DNA from: SURF-21 sp964592775
Lineage (GTDB): Bacteria > Actinomycetota > Geothermincolia > Geothermincolales > RBG-13-55-18
Length of the DNA stretch: 14,378 nt
Direction of reading: 5' to 3'
NCBI GenBank assembly: GCA_964592775.1
Contig: CAZQFX010000067.1
Span: 1-14,378 of the forward strand
The notes below the pieces were generated by a model. It did not search any database, was not told the DNA's origin, and worked only from the letters and a program-made list of their open reading frames with translations. A program made the position numbers and the translations under genes. Position 1 is the stretch's first letter. Each line of letters starts with the position of its first letter. Of this stretch, positions 1 to 6,815 are shown one piece after another.

Positions 1-21
1 GTTTGATAGCTTGTGTTCGGT

Positions 22-57
22 TCAGGCCCGATCCGAGGCTCGACCCCTAGGCCTGAC
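22..57. repeat. Dispersed repeat, copy 1 (partner near 7527)
   Basis: Bases 22-48 are identical over 27 positions to 7527-7553, and the match runs on to 57 with two mismatches. This copy overlaps the last codons and stop of the IS3 transposase remnant, so the repeat may be the end of an insertion element or a sequence that flanked it. Nothing in it codes recognisably. Confidence 0.8.
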
Positions 58-148
58 CGTAGTGGACCATCTCCGGGGTGAGGTATGCGATGCCGGAGTG
101 ATAGTGGCAGGTGTTGTACCAACTGAAGAAGTCGCTGCAGAAGGAACT
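47..148 (-). mobile_element. IS3-family transposase C-terminal remnant
   Basis: The last 33 codons before a TAG stop read on the minus strand as the C-terminal end of the IS3-family OrfB integrase-type transposase. The visible motif is FFSWYN, then HYHSGIAYLTPE and VHYGQA. Full-length proteins have the DDE catalytic core upstream (over 200 residues) and usually a further C-terminal tail; neither is present. Upstream the frame continues into an unrelated ketopantoate-reductase-like sequence, so this is a recombined fragment with no transposition capacity. The adjacent dispersed repeat may mark the element's edge. Identity of the fragment is fairly sure; the exact element is unknown. Confidence 0.8.
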
Positions 149-262
149 GGCGGAGAGGTAGCCGTTCAGCGTCTCCACCTCGCAGGGGATGCCCTTCCTC
201 GGGTCCTGCGGCATCGAAGCGACCTGTTCGCGGGAACGCTCGAAGAGAACGCGGTAAAGATC
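149..262 (-). pseudogene. Ketopantoate-reductase-like C-terminal fragment fused to IS3 debris
   Basis: In the same minus-strand frame, directly upstream of the IS3 remnant, residues read ASMPQDPRKG, then EVETLNGYL. This resembles the C-terminal domain signature of the ApbA/PanE 2-dehydropantoate 2-reductase family, which has SM-QD, a short basic stretch, TEID and LNG. The Rossmann domain and the rest of the helical domain are missing. The open frame continues to an ATG at 391, but residues 1-43 of it (389-263) look like random GC-rich translation. I infer a gene scar left by recombination between a panE-like gene and an IS3 element. It could also be a chance resemblance, since only about 38 residues are involved. 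Confidence 0.4.
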
Positions 263-391
263 GAGCGGGTTCTCCTCGCCCCGCTCGGAGACGTCCAGGA
301 TAAACGCAGCACCTCCACTCGATACCGCAACCGAACCGCTTCCGCAACCGTAGCCTCCCATGGGCCGTTTCGACACCAAGCGGTGCGCCAC

Positions 392-751
392 TTACCCCTT
401 GCACCGCTCCTTACAGGCTGCGGCAGGGGTGTTGAGGCGCTGCGATAATGAACGAGTGTCAGCAAAATATACGGCATTTAACGATGCATCGGACAGCCAT
501 AATATACCAATCACGGTTCCGGCCAAGCCGTACCCCGTTTCTAGAAGACCAGCTAATGCCGCCTATTACGATGATCTTCGATACGATACGTCGCTTCAAG
601 AATCATTCCGGACTCCCGCACGAGAGCGCACACCAGGCATAACCCGGGCGGAGCTGTCAACATCGGTCGTGTGGTGGTGCTATCATCTTCGCCGGGAATG
701 CGGTTGGAAAGGGGACCATGCGCGCCATGGCCCCGCGTACAGGAGGGGAAA
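392..751. other. Gene-poor interval before the SCP2-like gene
   Basis: No reading frame here has a convincing start, codon pattern or recognisable motif. Base composition is more balanced than in the flanking genes. The end of the interval carries the Shine-Dalgarno site (AGGAGG at 741-746) of the next gene. I see no convincing -35/-10 pair. Confidence 0.5.
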
Positions 752-1315
752 ATGACATACGCCTACGGAACCACGGAATGGGAGGATTCATTCGTCAAGC
801 TGATGGAGGACCTCCTGCAGGCGGAGAGGGAGCCCTATATCCTGGGGACCCCCGCGTGGATAGCCACATATGAAAAGCTCATACAGAACGACGCCGAATA
901 CAGAAAGCTCGCCCAGGGATGGGAGGGGTCGGTGATCATCCACATCGAGGCCGCGCCCGATGTGGGCCTCGACGACGGCATGTACCTCCTCATCGACCTG
1001 TGGCACGGCGATTGCAGGTCGGTGCGCCTGGTGCCGACGCAGGCGGGCGAGGACGGGGATTACGTGCTCACCGCCGCTTACGACCGCTGGAAGCAGGTGA
1101 TGACCAAGGACCTGGACGTGGTCAAGGGTTTGATGCAGGGGAAGATAAAACTCAAGGGGCACCTGCCCACCATCGTGCGCTACAACAAGGCCGCGGTGCG
1201 GCTGGTGGACCTCGTAGCCACCATCCCCACCATCTTCCTGGACGAGATGGCCCCCGAGGAGGTGGAGGCCTTCAAGCCCTGGGTGGAATTCCTCCGGGAC
1301 GAATACGAGCTGTAA
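752..1315 (+). CDS. SCP2-like sterol/lipid-binding domain protein
   Basis: A 187-residue soluble protein. Its C-terminal two thirds follow the SCP2 sterol-carrier pattern: a hydrophobic strand VIIHIEA (61-67), a second strand MYLLIDLWHG (77-86), the WKQVM helix start (113-117), and MQGKIKLKGHLPTIVRY (128-144), the hallmark segment in which a lipid-binding helix follows the 'G-x-hydrophobic-x-GD' turn. Such domains bind fatty acyl-CoA or sterol-like ligands in the cytoplasm. The ATG at 752 is chosen because AGGAGG sits five bases upstream; a longer in-frame start at 671 adds only unlikely sequence. The gene stands alone. The SCP-x thiolase 800 bp downstream suggests a shared role in lipid or steroid acyl-CoA metabolism, by inference. 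No signal peptide or membrane segment is visible. Confidence 0.72.
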   Translation: MTYAYGTTEWEDSFVKLMEDLLQAEREPYILGTPAWIATYEKLIQNDAEYRKLAQGWEGSVIIHIEAAPDVGLDDGMYLLIDLWHGDCRSVRLVPTQAGEDGDYVLTAAYDRWKQVMTKDLDVVKGLMQGKIKLKGHLPTIVRYNKAAVRLVDLVATIPTIFLDEMAPEEVEAFKPWVEFLRDEYEL

Positions 1316-2121
1316 GGTCGTGAGCGAGCCGGGCAACCATGCTTAGTACCCCGATCCGTAAATACGCTCGCAACAGGTCGCCGCTGCATCCCCGCCAACT
1401 GTGTTGCGCTCCCTGCGACGTACTCGCGGAGTACGCCTCGGTCGCGCGCCTTGCGGGTGGGGCGCAGCGTCGCTCTCGATACGTCACAGTAATTACGAAA
1501 CGGTGCACTTGGTAAGCCGTGCTGTTTACCGGAGTCGATCGCCCATGCCGAATCGTCGCAGCACTCCCGAGGATGAGGATCGAGAAGAGGGATTGCCTTA
1601 TCACGGTAGTGTTCTCGGACAGCCTCGGGCACGAACGAGTCTGGCCTCAAGTGTGCCGTGCAATATATCTCACGGCGATTCCGCAGGATTTCCTTGTGGA
1701 TATGGGCAGCACTTGTTAGGCAGGTTCTTCCGCGATAAGTGTGGGGGGGCCTTGGACCTCATTCATCACGCAACCAGGCAAGCCCTTTCTCGCCACCCAC
1801 ACATGCTGATTATGGCTCTTCGGCTGAATAAGGCTCTTCGCCATAAAGTGTGAGTAATCTGGATGGCATTTGATATGCGATGGCTTGCCCGTACCTCGAC
1901 TACCGGCTCTTTTACGTATTGGCGATATATCACTTGCATCTCTTTCCCCACACTTCCGGGAGACGAACCTTGCATAAGAGCCGTTAGGTATGACCGCTTG
2001 CGGGGAAACCGTTATCGGATATCCTCCCGCGGGATGTTATAGTATTAAGCGCAGGATGGTACTTGAAATCGTCGGTTGAGATCTGGTGCGCAATTCACAT
2101 TGCGAGAAAGGGGAGGACAGG
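1316..2121. other. 806-bp gene-poor interval with palindromes
   Basis: I find no gene I can defend. Several frames stay open for 60-150 codons, but the translations lack any recognisable motif and the sequence loses the third-position GC bias of the neighbours. It holds the strong palindrome at 1415-1445, an inverted repeat TTATGGC/GCCATAA at 1810-1816 and 1840-1846 enclosing two copies of GGCTCTTCG, and a TATAGT hexamer at 2038-2043 that could be the -10 of the thiolase gene, although no good -35 accompanies it. Decayed or non-coding sequence is the likeliest reading. Confidence 0.5.
1415..1445. repeat. Strong palindrome / hairpin
   Basis: GTACTC (1420-1425), a three-base loop GCG, and GAGTAC (1429-1434) form a perfect 6-bp stem. 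GCGAC (1415-1419) and GTCGC (1441-1445) pair outside it across a one-sided bulge. GC-rich flanks (TTGCGCTCC near 1404, GGGGCGCAG near 1459) could extend the fold. It lies about 100 bases downstream of the SCP2-like gene and no T-run follows, so a classical terminator is less likely than a dispersed palindromic element. Confidence 0.6.
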
Positions 2122-3303
2122 ATGAGAAGGGTTAACGTCATCGGCGTCGGCATGACCGAGTTCACCTCACCCAAGGCGCTGCGCCCCTACACGGAGATGG
2201 GGCAGGAGGCGACGAGGGCCGCTCTCAAGGATGCAGGGGTCGAGTACTCGGATATCGAACACGCCTACACGGGATGGGTGTTCGCGGACAGCTGCGCGGG
2301 GCAGAAGGTCCTCTACGACATGGGCATGACCGGCATCCCCATCTTCAACGTCAACAACAACTGCTCGACCGGCTCCAACGCCCTCTTTCTCGCCCGCCAG
2401 GCGGTGGCCAGCGGCGTGGTGGAATGCGCCCTCGCCCTGGGCTTCGAGCAGATGACGCCGGGCGCCCTGGGCATCGTCTTCAACGACCGCCCCGTCCCCA
2501 TGTGGACCTTCTTCGAGAAGCTCTTCGAGTTCACCCCGCCAGTACCCGGCGCCGCCCCGGCGGGGCAGCTCTTCGCCGGCGCGGGGCTCGAGCACCAGAA
2601 GAAGTACGGCACCAAGGACGAGACCTTCGCCAAGATCTCGGTCAAGGCGCGCAAGCACGCGCAGCACAACGAGCGCGCCATCTTCCGCGACCAGGTGACG
2701 GTGGAGGAGGTGCTGGCCTCGCCCCCGCAGGCCCCGCCCCTCACCCGCCTGCAGTGCTGCCCGCCCACCTGCGGAGCGGCCGCCGCGGTGGTCTGCTCCG
2801 ACGAGTTCGCCGCCAGGCACGGCATCGGCAACCCGGTGTACATCGCCGCCCAGTCCATGATCACCGACTTCACCACCACCTTCGAGGGCCAGAGCCCCAT
2901 GCGCATCGTGGGCTACGACATGACCGCGGCCGCCGCGAAGGAGGTCTACGAGGAGGCGGGCGTCGGGCCCGAGGACGTGGACGTGGTCGAGCTTCACGAT
3001 TGCTTCACCGCCAACGAGCTCATCACCTACGAGGGACTGGGCCTCACCCCGGAGGGGACGGCGGAGAAGTTCATCGAGGACGGCGACAACACCTATGGCG
3101 GGAAGTACGTGACCAACCCCTCCGGCGGCCTGCTCTCCAAGGGGCATCCCCTGGGGGCGACCGGCCTGGCCCAGTGCGCCGAGCTCACCTGGCAGCTGCG
3201 CGGCGAGGCGGGGGCGCGCCAGGTGGAAGGCGCGAGGATCGCGCTGCAGCACAACATCGGCCTCGGCGGCTGCTGCGTGGTGGGGCTGTACCGCAAGGAC
3301 TGA
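2122..3303 (+). CDS. SCP-x type thiolase (lipid-transfer protein/thiolase)
   Basis: A 393-residue thiolase-fold enzyme of the SCP-x/'lipid-transfer protein' group, expected to cleave or condense 3-ketoacyl-CoA in beta-oxidation or side-chain degradation. The nucleophilic Cys81 lies in NNNCSTGSNAL. The later catalytic motifs are ELHDCFTANEL (His292), SKGHPLGATG (His342) and GLGGCCVVGLY (Cys384/385), all in the expected order and spacing, and the length is normal for the family. The start is ATG 2122 because GGGAGG (2111-2116) lies five bases upstream; an in-frame start 12 codons earlier has no such site. SCP-x thiolases are commonly encoded beside a small DUF35 OB-fold partner. None is visible here: the gene is followed at once by a terminator, so any partner must be elsewhere. 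The product is probably cytoplasmic. Substrate cannot be read from sequence. Confidence 0.92.
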   Translation: MRRVNVIGVGMTEFTSPKALRPYTEMGQEATRAALKDAGVEYSDIEHAYTGWVFADSCAGQKVLYDMGMTGIPIFNVNNNCSTGSNALFLARQAVASGVVECALALGFEQMTPGALGIVFNDRPVPMWTFFEKLFEFTPPVPGAAPAGQLFAGAGLEHQKKYGTKDETFAKISVKARKHAQHNERAIFRDQVTVEEVLASPPQAPPLTRLQCCPPTCGAAAAVVCSDEFAARHGIGNPVYIAAQSMITDFTTTFEGQSPMRIVGYDMTAAAAKEVYEEAGVGPEDVDVVELHDCFTANELITYEGLGLTPEGTAEKFIEDGDNTYGGKYVTNPSGGLLSKGHPLGATGLAQCAELTWQLRGEAGARQVEGARIALQHNIGLGGCCVVGLYRKD

Positions 3304-3318
3304 GCGCATAGCTCCTCT

Positions 3319-3350
3319 GATCCCGGGGTGATCCCCCGGGATCGTTTGTC
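3319..3350 (+). terminator. Rho-independent-like terminator of the thiolase gene
   Basis: GATCCCGGGG (3319-3328) and CCCCGGGATC (3334-3343) make a perfect 10-bp stem with a five-base loop, beginning 16 bases after the thiolase stop and followed by the T-rich GTTTGTCCTT. A smaller hairpin, CCTCTA-GT-TAGAGG, follows at 3367-3380. Confidence 0.82.
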
Positions 3351-3503
3351 CTTATGACGCCGCGTTCCTCTAGTTAGAGGGAGGCGTATCCTTTCCCGTG
3401 CCTGTTACCTGCCCGTGTTCAAGGGCGTAATAGACCAGGTCGAGTTATACTTTATCTGATGGTTGTCGTATCGACCGCAAGCTCCGTGAAGGAAGGGATT
3501 GCC

Positions 3504-4601
3504 ATGACCGAGTTCAAGAGATGTGAGGAGTGTGGCGTTCCGGAGGAGATCGCCGCCCAGCGCCAGTGGCTCAGCAGCGGGGTGGTGGTCCAGCGCGGCA
3601 ATACGGTACAGCGTACGGGTTTTCTGGAGACTGCGAACGTGGGGCCCCTGTACGCCGGGATCGCGGAGATCATCGGCATACCCATCGACCGGCTCATCGT
3701 GGAGAGCACGCGCAAAGGGGGCGTGCGTTACGTACGCAGGCTCCTTCCCCCGCAGATCCAGGAGAGCATCCGCGAAGGGTAGCTGACCCTGGAGCCGATC
3801 ATCGCCGCCCTGCTTCACACCGCGGAGATATCCGGCTACGGCAAGTGCGAACTGGTGGAGCTGAAGTTCGATACGAAGAGCGAGTTCAGCCTGGAGGCAC
3901 ACGCCGGGGACCACGTGACCCTGCGCATCGCCGATCCTTACTGCATCGCTCCGGTGGCCGGGGTCTTCAACGGGGCCACCGAGGCCGTCGTGGACCTGCC
4001 CTTCAATGCCGACTACCAGGAGATAGAGCCGGGCGTGTTCGATATTAAAGTCTCGGTAGGGGAGCACGCGCTCGAGGACGAAGAGCGCCTGAAAGCGCTT
4101 GAATACCACCACCGCGAAGGGGACGTGGAACTGGAGCTTTGCCCCACGTGCGGGATGCCGAAGGCGCTCTCCGCATACAAGTGGGACGAGAGCAAGGGGA
4201 CGATAACCGATACCCGCAAGGGCAGGAGGATGGTCGGCGTCGGGCCATACGTTATGGACCCCCTCTTCGAGGAGCTGGAGAATGAGCTGGGGGAGGCCAT
4301 CCCGCGCGCGGTGGTGGAGTCGCAGCGGCGCTTCGTGAAGACCGGCTTCTACTCCGTGGACGAGGTGCGCGACAGCGACGATTTCCGCGCCCAGCTGGCC
4401 CTCAAGGGCATGGGCAACCTGCGCGAGCTGAAGATGGGCCCGGGGGGCCTGAGCATGCGCATAGAGTGCGCGGACTGCTATCTCATGATGGTGGGGCTTG
4501 CCCAGGGTATCTTCGAGACGGCCTTCGATATGAACTCCGACGTGGAGTGGGAGCTTTCCGGTGAAGGCGACCCGGAGGTGCGGGTCACCCCGAAGAAGTA
4601 G
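3504..4601 (+). pseudogene. Double CxxCG-module protein, paralogue A, with in-frame TAG
   Basis: This is one continuous frame of 365 sense codons interrupted only by TAG at 3780-3782. The ATG at 3504 is preceded by GGAAGGGA. The protein has two related modules. Module 1 starts at CEECGVP (3522) and contains PLYAGIAEIIGIPIDRLIVE. Module 2 starts at CPTCGMP (4140) and contains LFEELENELGEAIPRAVVES, then GNLREL and GLAQGIFE. Each CxxCG knuckle could bind zinc with residues elsewhere. The closing '-G-x-x-x-G-x-x-E-' segments recall the C-terminal pattern of 4-vinyl-reductase-like (V4R) ligand domains, but I do not claim membership. A second copy lies at 5742-6815. If the stop is real and not read through, translation yields 92 residues, with a possible restart at GTG 3855 giving 248 residues. 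Nonsense mutation, recoding and sequencing error are all possible. A TATACT hexamer at 3446-3451 may be its -10. Confidence 0.72.
3780..3782 (+). other. In-frame TAG inside paralogue A
   Basis: A single amber codon separates SIREG from LTLEPIIAAL. The frame and coding character are unchanged on both sides, and paralogue B reads through the equivalent region (its EIVKRLVR, then ISHID). This supports one gene interrupted by one codon, not two genes. Confidence 0.75.
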
Positions 4602-4881
4602 CCTATCCTCTCCGACATGTAGCCGGCCTTCCACAATAGGGGGCGTGCCCACGACGCGTGCTTGCGAGCACAGGAAACCTCCCGCTGCGTCTTCGACATA
4701 GAACGGTACCCCTTTTACATCTGCCCTCCTCCCCGCGCGGTGTCCTGCTGTGGTGAATTTGATATAATAATCAAGATATATAATATATATAATATGACTA
4801 ATAGTAGGCCTGGTTGATCCAGGCGCCGCCCACTTATTCTAGAAATGTAATACATACTGTTATACACTATTGGGAGATAGC
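4602..4881. other. Intergenic region with AT-rich promoter-like block and hairpin
   Basis: After the GC-rich end of paralogue A the sequence turns sharply AT-rich at 4755-4797, with three TATAAT hexamers (4763-4768, 4779-4784, 4788-4793). TTGATA at 4759-4764 has no well-spaced -10 partner, so I do not call one exact promoter. GCCTGG-TTGAT-CCAGGC (4808-4824) is a perfect 6-bp inverted repeat between this block and the toxin gene. It could be an operator for the toxin-antitoxin pair. The composition break suggests the pair was inserted here. Confidence 0.5.
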
Positions 4882-5151
4882 TTGAATTATCCAGTATATG
4901 AACTGCGATGGGACGAAGGGAATGAGGAACATATATGGCGACATAGGGTCTACGCCTGGGAGGTCGAGGATGTTATCTTCGACGATCCGGAAAGAGAAGC
5001 GAAGTTTTGTGAAAGCGGCAGGCATGGGGAGAGCTTAGTGATCAAAGGACGAACGAGAAGTGGAAGATCGTTGATCATCCACCTCAAGCCGATCGATCGT
5101 ATGGCCGGAGTGTGGAGGTGTGCGACGGCAAGGGAAACCAGGGGAAGGTAA
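4882..5151 (+). CDS. BrnT-like toxin
   Basis: An 89-residue protein matching the BrnT ribonuclease-toxin layout: an N-terminal LRWDEGNEEHIWRHRV segment (the family's 'WD-x-x-K/N-x-x-x-n-x-x-KH-x-V'), the VEDVIFDDP helix, a central strand ESLVIKGRT, and the C-terminal VWRCATARET, equivalent to the family's 'RxISAR-x-A' active-site end. BrnT toxins cleave RNA with a compact RelE-like fold and are neutralised by the BrnA antitoxin downstream. I choose TTG 4882 because GGGAGA (4872-4877) lies four bases upstream; a TTG at 4870 would overlap that site. The stop is one base from the antitoxin ATG, implying coupled translation. A DUF4258-like relative cannot be excluded. Confidence 0.75.
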   Translation: MNYPVYELRWDEGNEEHIWRHRVYAWEVEDVIFDDPEREAKFCESGRHGESLVIKGRTRSGRSLIIHLKPIDRMAGVWRCATARETRGR

Positions 5152-5152
5152 G

Positions 5153-5452
5153 ATGAAGGAGATGAAGGAGAAGAAAGGGGATAGCGAAGAAGATCTCGAG
5201 CAGATGTTCGACGAAGGGCGGAAGGTGGAGATCGTCACCCCCGACAAGAAGCAGAGGAAGAGCATCCTCTCGTTGAGAATGGATCCCGAGACGTTACGTG
5301 AACTCGAGCTATATGCCCGGAGCATCAATGAGAAGCCGACGGTCGTGGCACGAGAATTGATAAGAGAGGGCCTGGCGCGAAGAGGGATAGCCCTCTCCCC
5401 GCAGATACTCCTGGAGATGTTGAAGGAACGCCTGGCAAACCCCGCCGGTTGA
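5153..5452 (+). CDS. Ribbon-helix-helix antitoxin (BrnA/CopG-like)
   Basis: A 99-residue protein whose acidic, lysine-rich N-terminus (1-35) is followed by a ribbon-helix-helix DNA-binding unit: strand KSILSLRM (about 37-44), helix DPETLRELELYARSI and helix TVVARELIREGLARRG. The gene sits directly after the BrnT-like toxin (one base between TAA and ATG), the standard order for brnTA operons, where the antitoxin binds the toxin and represses the shared promoter as a complex. GGGGAAGG at 5141-5148, inside the toxin's last codons, supplies the ribosome site for ATG 5153; a GTG start at 5120 inside the toxin is less likely. The long N-terminal extension is unusual, since BrnA proteins usually place the toxin-binding part first and the RHH last. 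Confidence 0.75.
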   Translation: MKEMKEKKGDSEEDLEQMFDEGRKVEIVTPDKKQRKSILSLRMDPETLRELELYARSINEKPTVVARELIREGLARRGIALSPQILLEMLKERLANPAG

Positions 5453-5741
5453 AATGATAGTGATGAAGTGAAGGCAGTATAACATACCTCGACAGAAACA
5501 CAATGACATTTCAAAGTCATACTTTCCAAGGAGCGATGACATCATGATGTCATTGGCTTTCGCCTCTTATCGATAGGATCGCTAAGGCATATCCCTATTG
5601 CGGCACGGCATTCTCGGCGTGAACGCCCTGCTTCACCATCCCCGAGGACCGTTCTGATATGATATTCACGTAGCTGGCCGGGAATGCAGGGACGGTTGAG
5701 TCCCGACATACGATGCCCGTATCGTTTCGGGAGGTGTGAGG
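5453..5741. other. Intergenic region between antitoxin and paralogue B
   Basis: This holds the twin palindromes described separately. The only other notable features are a TATGAT at 5658-5663 without a convincing -35 and the GGGAGGTG ribosome site (5729-5736) of paralogue B. I see no gene. Confidence 0.5.
5503..5553. promoter_or_regulatory. Twin 18-bp palindromes, likely operator pair
   Basis: ATGACATCATGATGTCAT at 5536-5553 is a perfect 18-bp palindrome. ATGACATTTCAAAGTCAT at 5503-5520 has the same length and the same outer ATGAC/GTCAT half-sites, with an imperfect centre. Their starts are 33 bp apart, about three helical turns, so two dimers would bind one DNA face. The regulator and the controlled gene are unknown; candidates are the antitoxin upstream and paralogue B downstream. 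Confidence 0.65.
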
Positions 5742-6815
5742 ATGGGGAAGGGACCGAGGATCAGGTTGTGTCCGTAATGCGGCGTTCCCAGGCGCATCAC
5801 GCGCGAGAACCTGTGGCTCGAGAACGGCAAGATCGTAGAGAAGAAGAACCCCGACCACCGCATGATCTTCATCGAGAACGACAGCATCACCGGCGTGTTC
5901 GAGACCATCGAGAAGATCATCGGTGTGTCCATAGAGCGCATCATTACCGAGAGCCAGCGCAAGCTGGCTTACGATTACGTCTCCCACTTCGTGCCCGAGA
6001 TAGTGAAGAGACTGGTGCGCATATCCCACATCGACGTCTCGTCGCGGAGCACGGCGTTGCAGGGACAGTTGATGGGCTTCGGGGATATAAAGATCGTCTC
6101 CAAGCGGCTCAAGGGCGACGAGGGGGATTATTTCAAGCTGGGCGTGAGGGATCCCTTCTACCCGCCGGCGCTGAGCGGTATAACCGCGGGCGCCCTGGAG
6201 GCCCTGATCGGCAAGGAATGCGGAGCGACCTACGAGGAGACGAGCCCGGGGTACTACGAGTTCACCACGCCCGTAACCGCGAGGAGCAAGGAGTTCGAGG
6301 AAAGGCTGCCGATGCCGCAATACGGCAACAAAGCGGGAGAGGTGGCGCTGGAGCGTTGCGGCACTTGCGGCGGGCCCGGGGCCCTTAAGGGTTTCGAGTG
6401 GAAGATAGGCCCCGGCGTCATCATGAACCGCAGTAACGGGCAGCGCATGGTCGTGAGCGGCTCGGGGGAATACGAGGCCATCTTCAACGAACTGGAGAAG
6501 GAGCTGGGGGAGGACATCACCCGCCTGGCCGCCGAGGCGCAGAGGAGGTTCGTAAAGGACGGCCCCTTCACCGCCGAGGATGCGCGGGACCTGGAGGGTT
6601 TCCACCTGAAGCTCGCGCTCAGGGGGCTCGGCAACCTGCGGGAGATGGAGTGGGAAGGTGGGAAGCTGCGCATGCGCTGGGAGAATCCCTGCATGCACCC
6701 CATCCTCATCGGACTCGCCCAGGGCCTCTACGAGCTGGCCGCGGAACGCGAAAGCGAGGTCGCGTGGGAGGCCGCCGCCGGCGACCTCACGCTGGAGGTA
6801 TCCCCGAAGAGCTAG
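5742..6815 (+). pseudogene. Double CxxCG-module protein, paralogue B, with in-frame TAA
   Basis: This is a paralogue of the gene at 3504 with the same two-module plan. ATG 5742 follows GGGAGGTG by five bases, and the frame runs to TAG 6815 with one break, TAA at 5775-5777, falling inside the first metal knuckle (C-P-stop-C-G-V-P at 5769-5789). Translation could restart at ATG 5862, giving 317 residues without that knuckle. Module 1 contains GVFETIEKIIGVSIERIITE. Module 2 begins CGTCGGP (6357) and contains IFNELEKELGEDITRLAAEA, GLGNLREM and GLAQGLYELA, each aligned with paralogue A. Function is unknown. V4R-like ligand binding is a tentative thought from the C-terminal pattern only. A TAC-to-TAA change would restore the common CPYCG knuckle, which argues for a recent nonsense mutation or a base-call error. 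Confidence 0.72.
5775..5777 (+). other. In-frame TAA inside the first zinc knuckle of paralogue B
   Basis: The codons read Cys, Pro, TAA, Cys, Gly, Val, Pro. Paralogue A has C-E-E-C-G-V-P at the same place, so the homology clearly extends across the stop to the ribosome-site-proximal ATG at 5742. Confidence 0.75.

Noticed and set aside
1810..1846. Inverted/direct repeat cluster with GGCTCTTCG, considered as a CRISPR or attachment site
   Set aside because: Only two short copies and no regular repeat-spacer pattern; no integrase nearby.
1180..1853. Overlapping open frames of 66-156 codons across the interval after the SCP2-like gene
   Set aside because: No motif, ribosome site or codon bias; frames overlap one another on both strands.
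2167..3309. Long minus-strand open frame opposite the thiolase
   Set aside because: It is antisense to a clear thiolase; its low-complexity G/A/R/H/L-rich translation is typical of GC-rich shadow frames.
3405..4652. Minus-strand open frame opposite paralogue A
   Set aside because: It mirrors the GC-biased sense gene, has histidine/leucine-rich shadow composition and no motif or ribosome site.
5590..5622. Short plus-strand string Y-P-Y-C-G-T-A-F-S-A before a stop, resembling a zinc-ribbon start
   Set aside because: Only ten codons, first Cys absent, no homologous continuation; could be chance.
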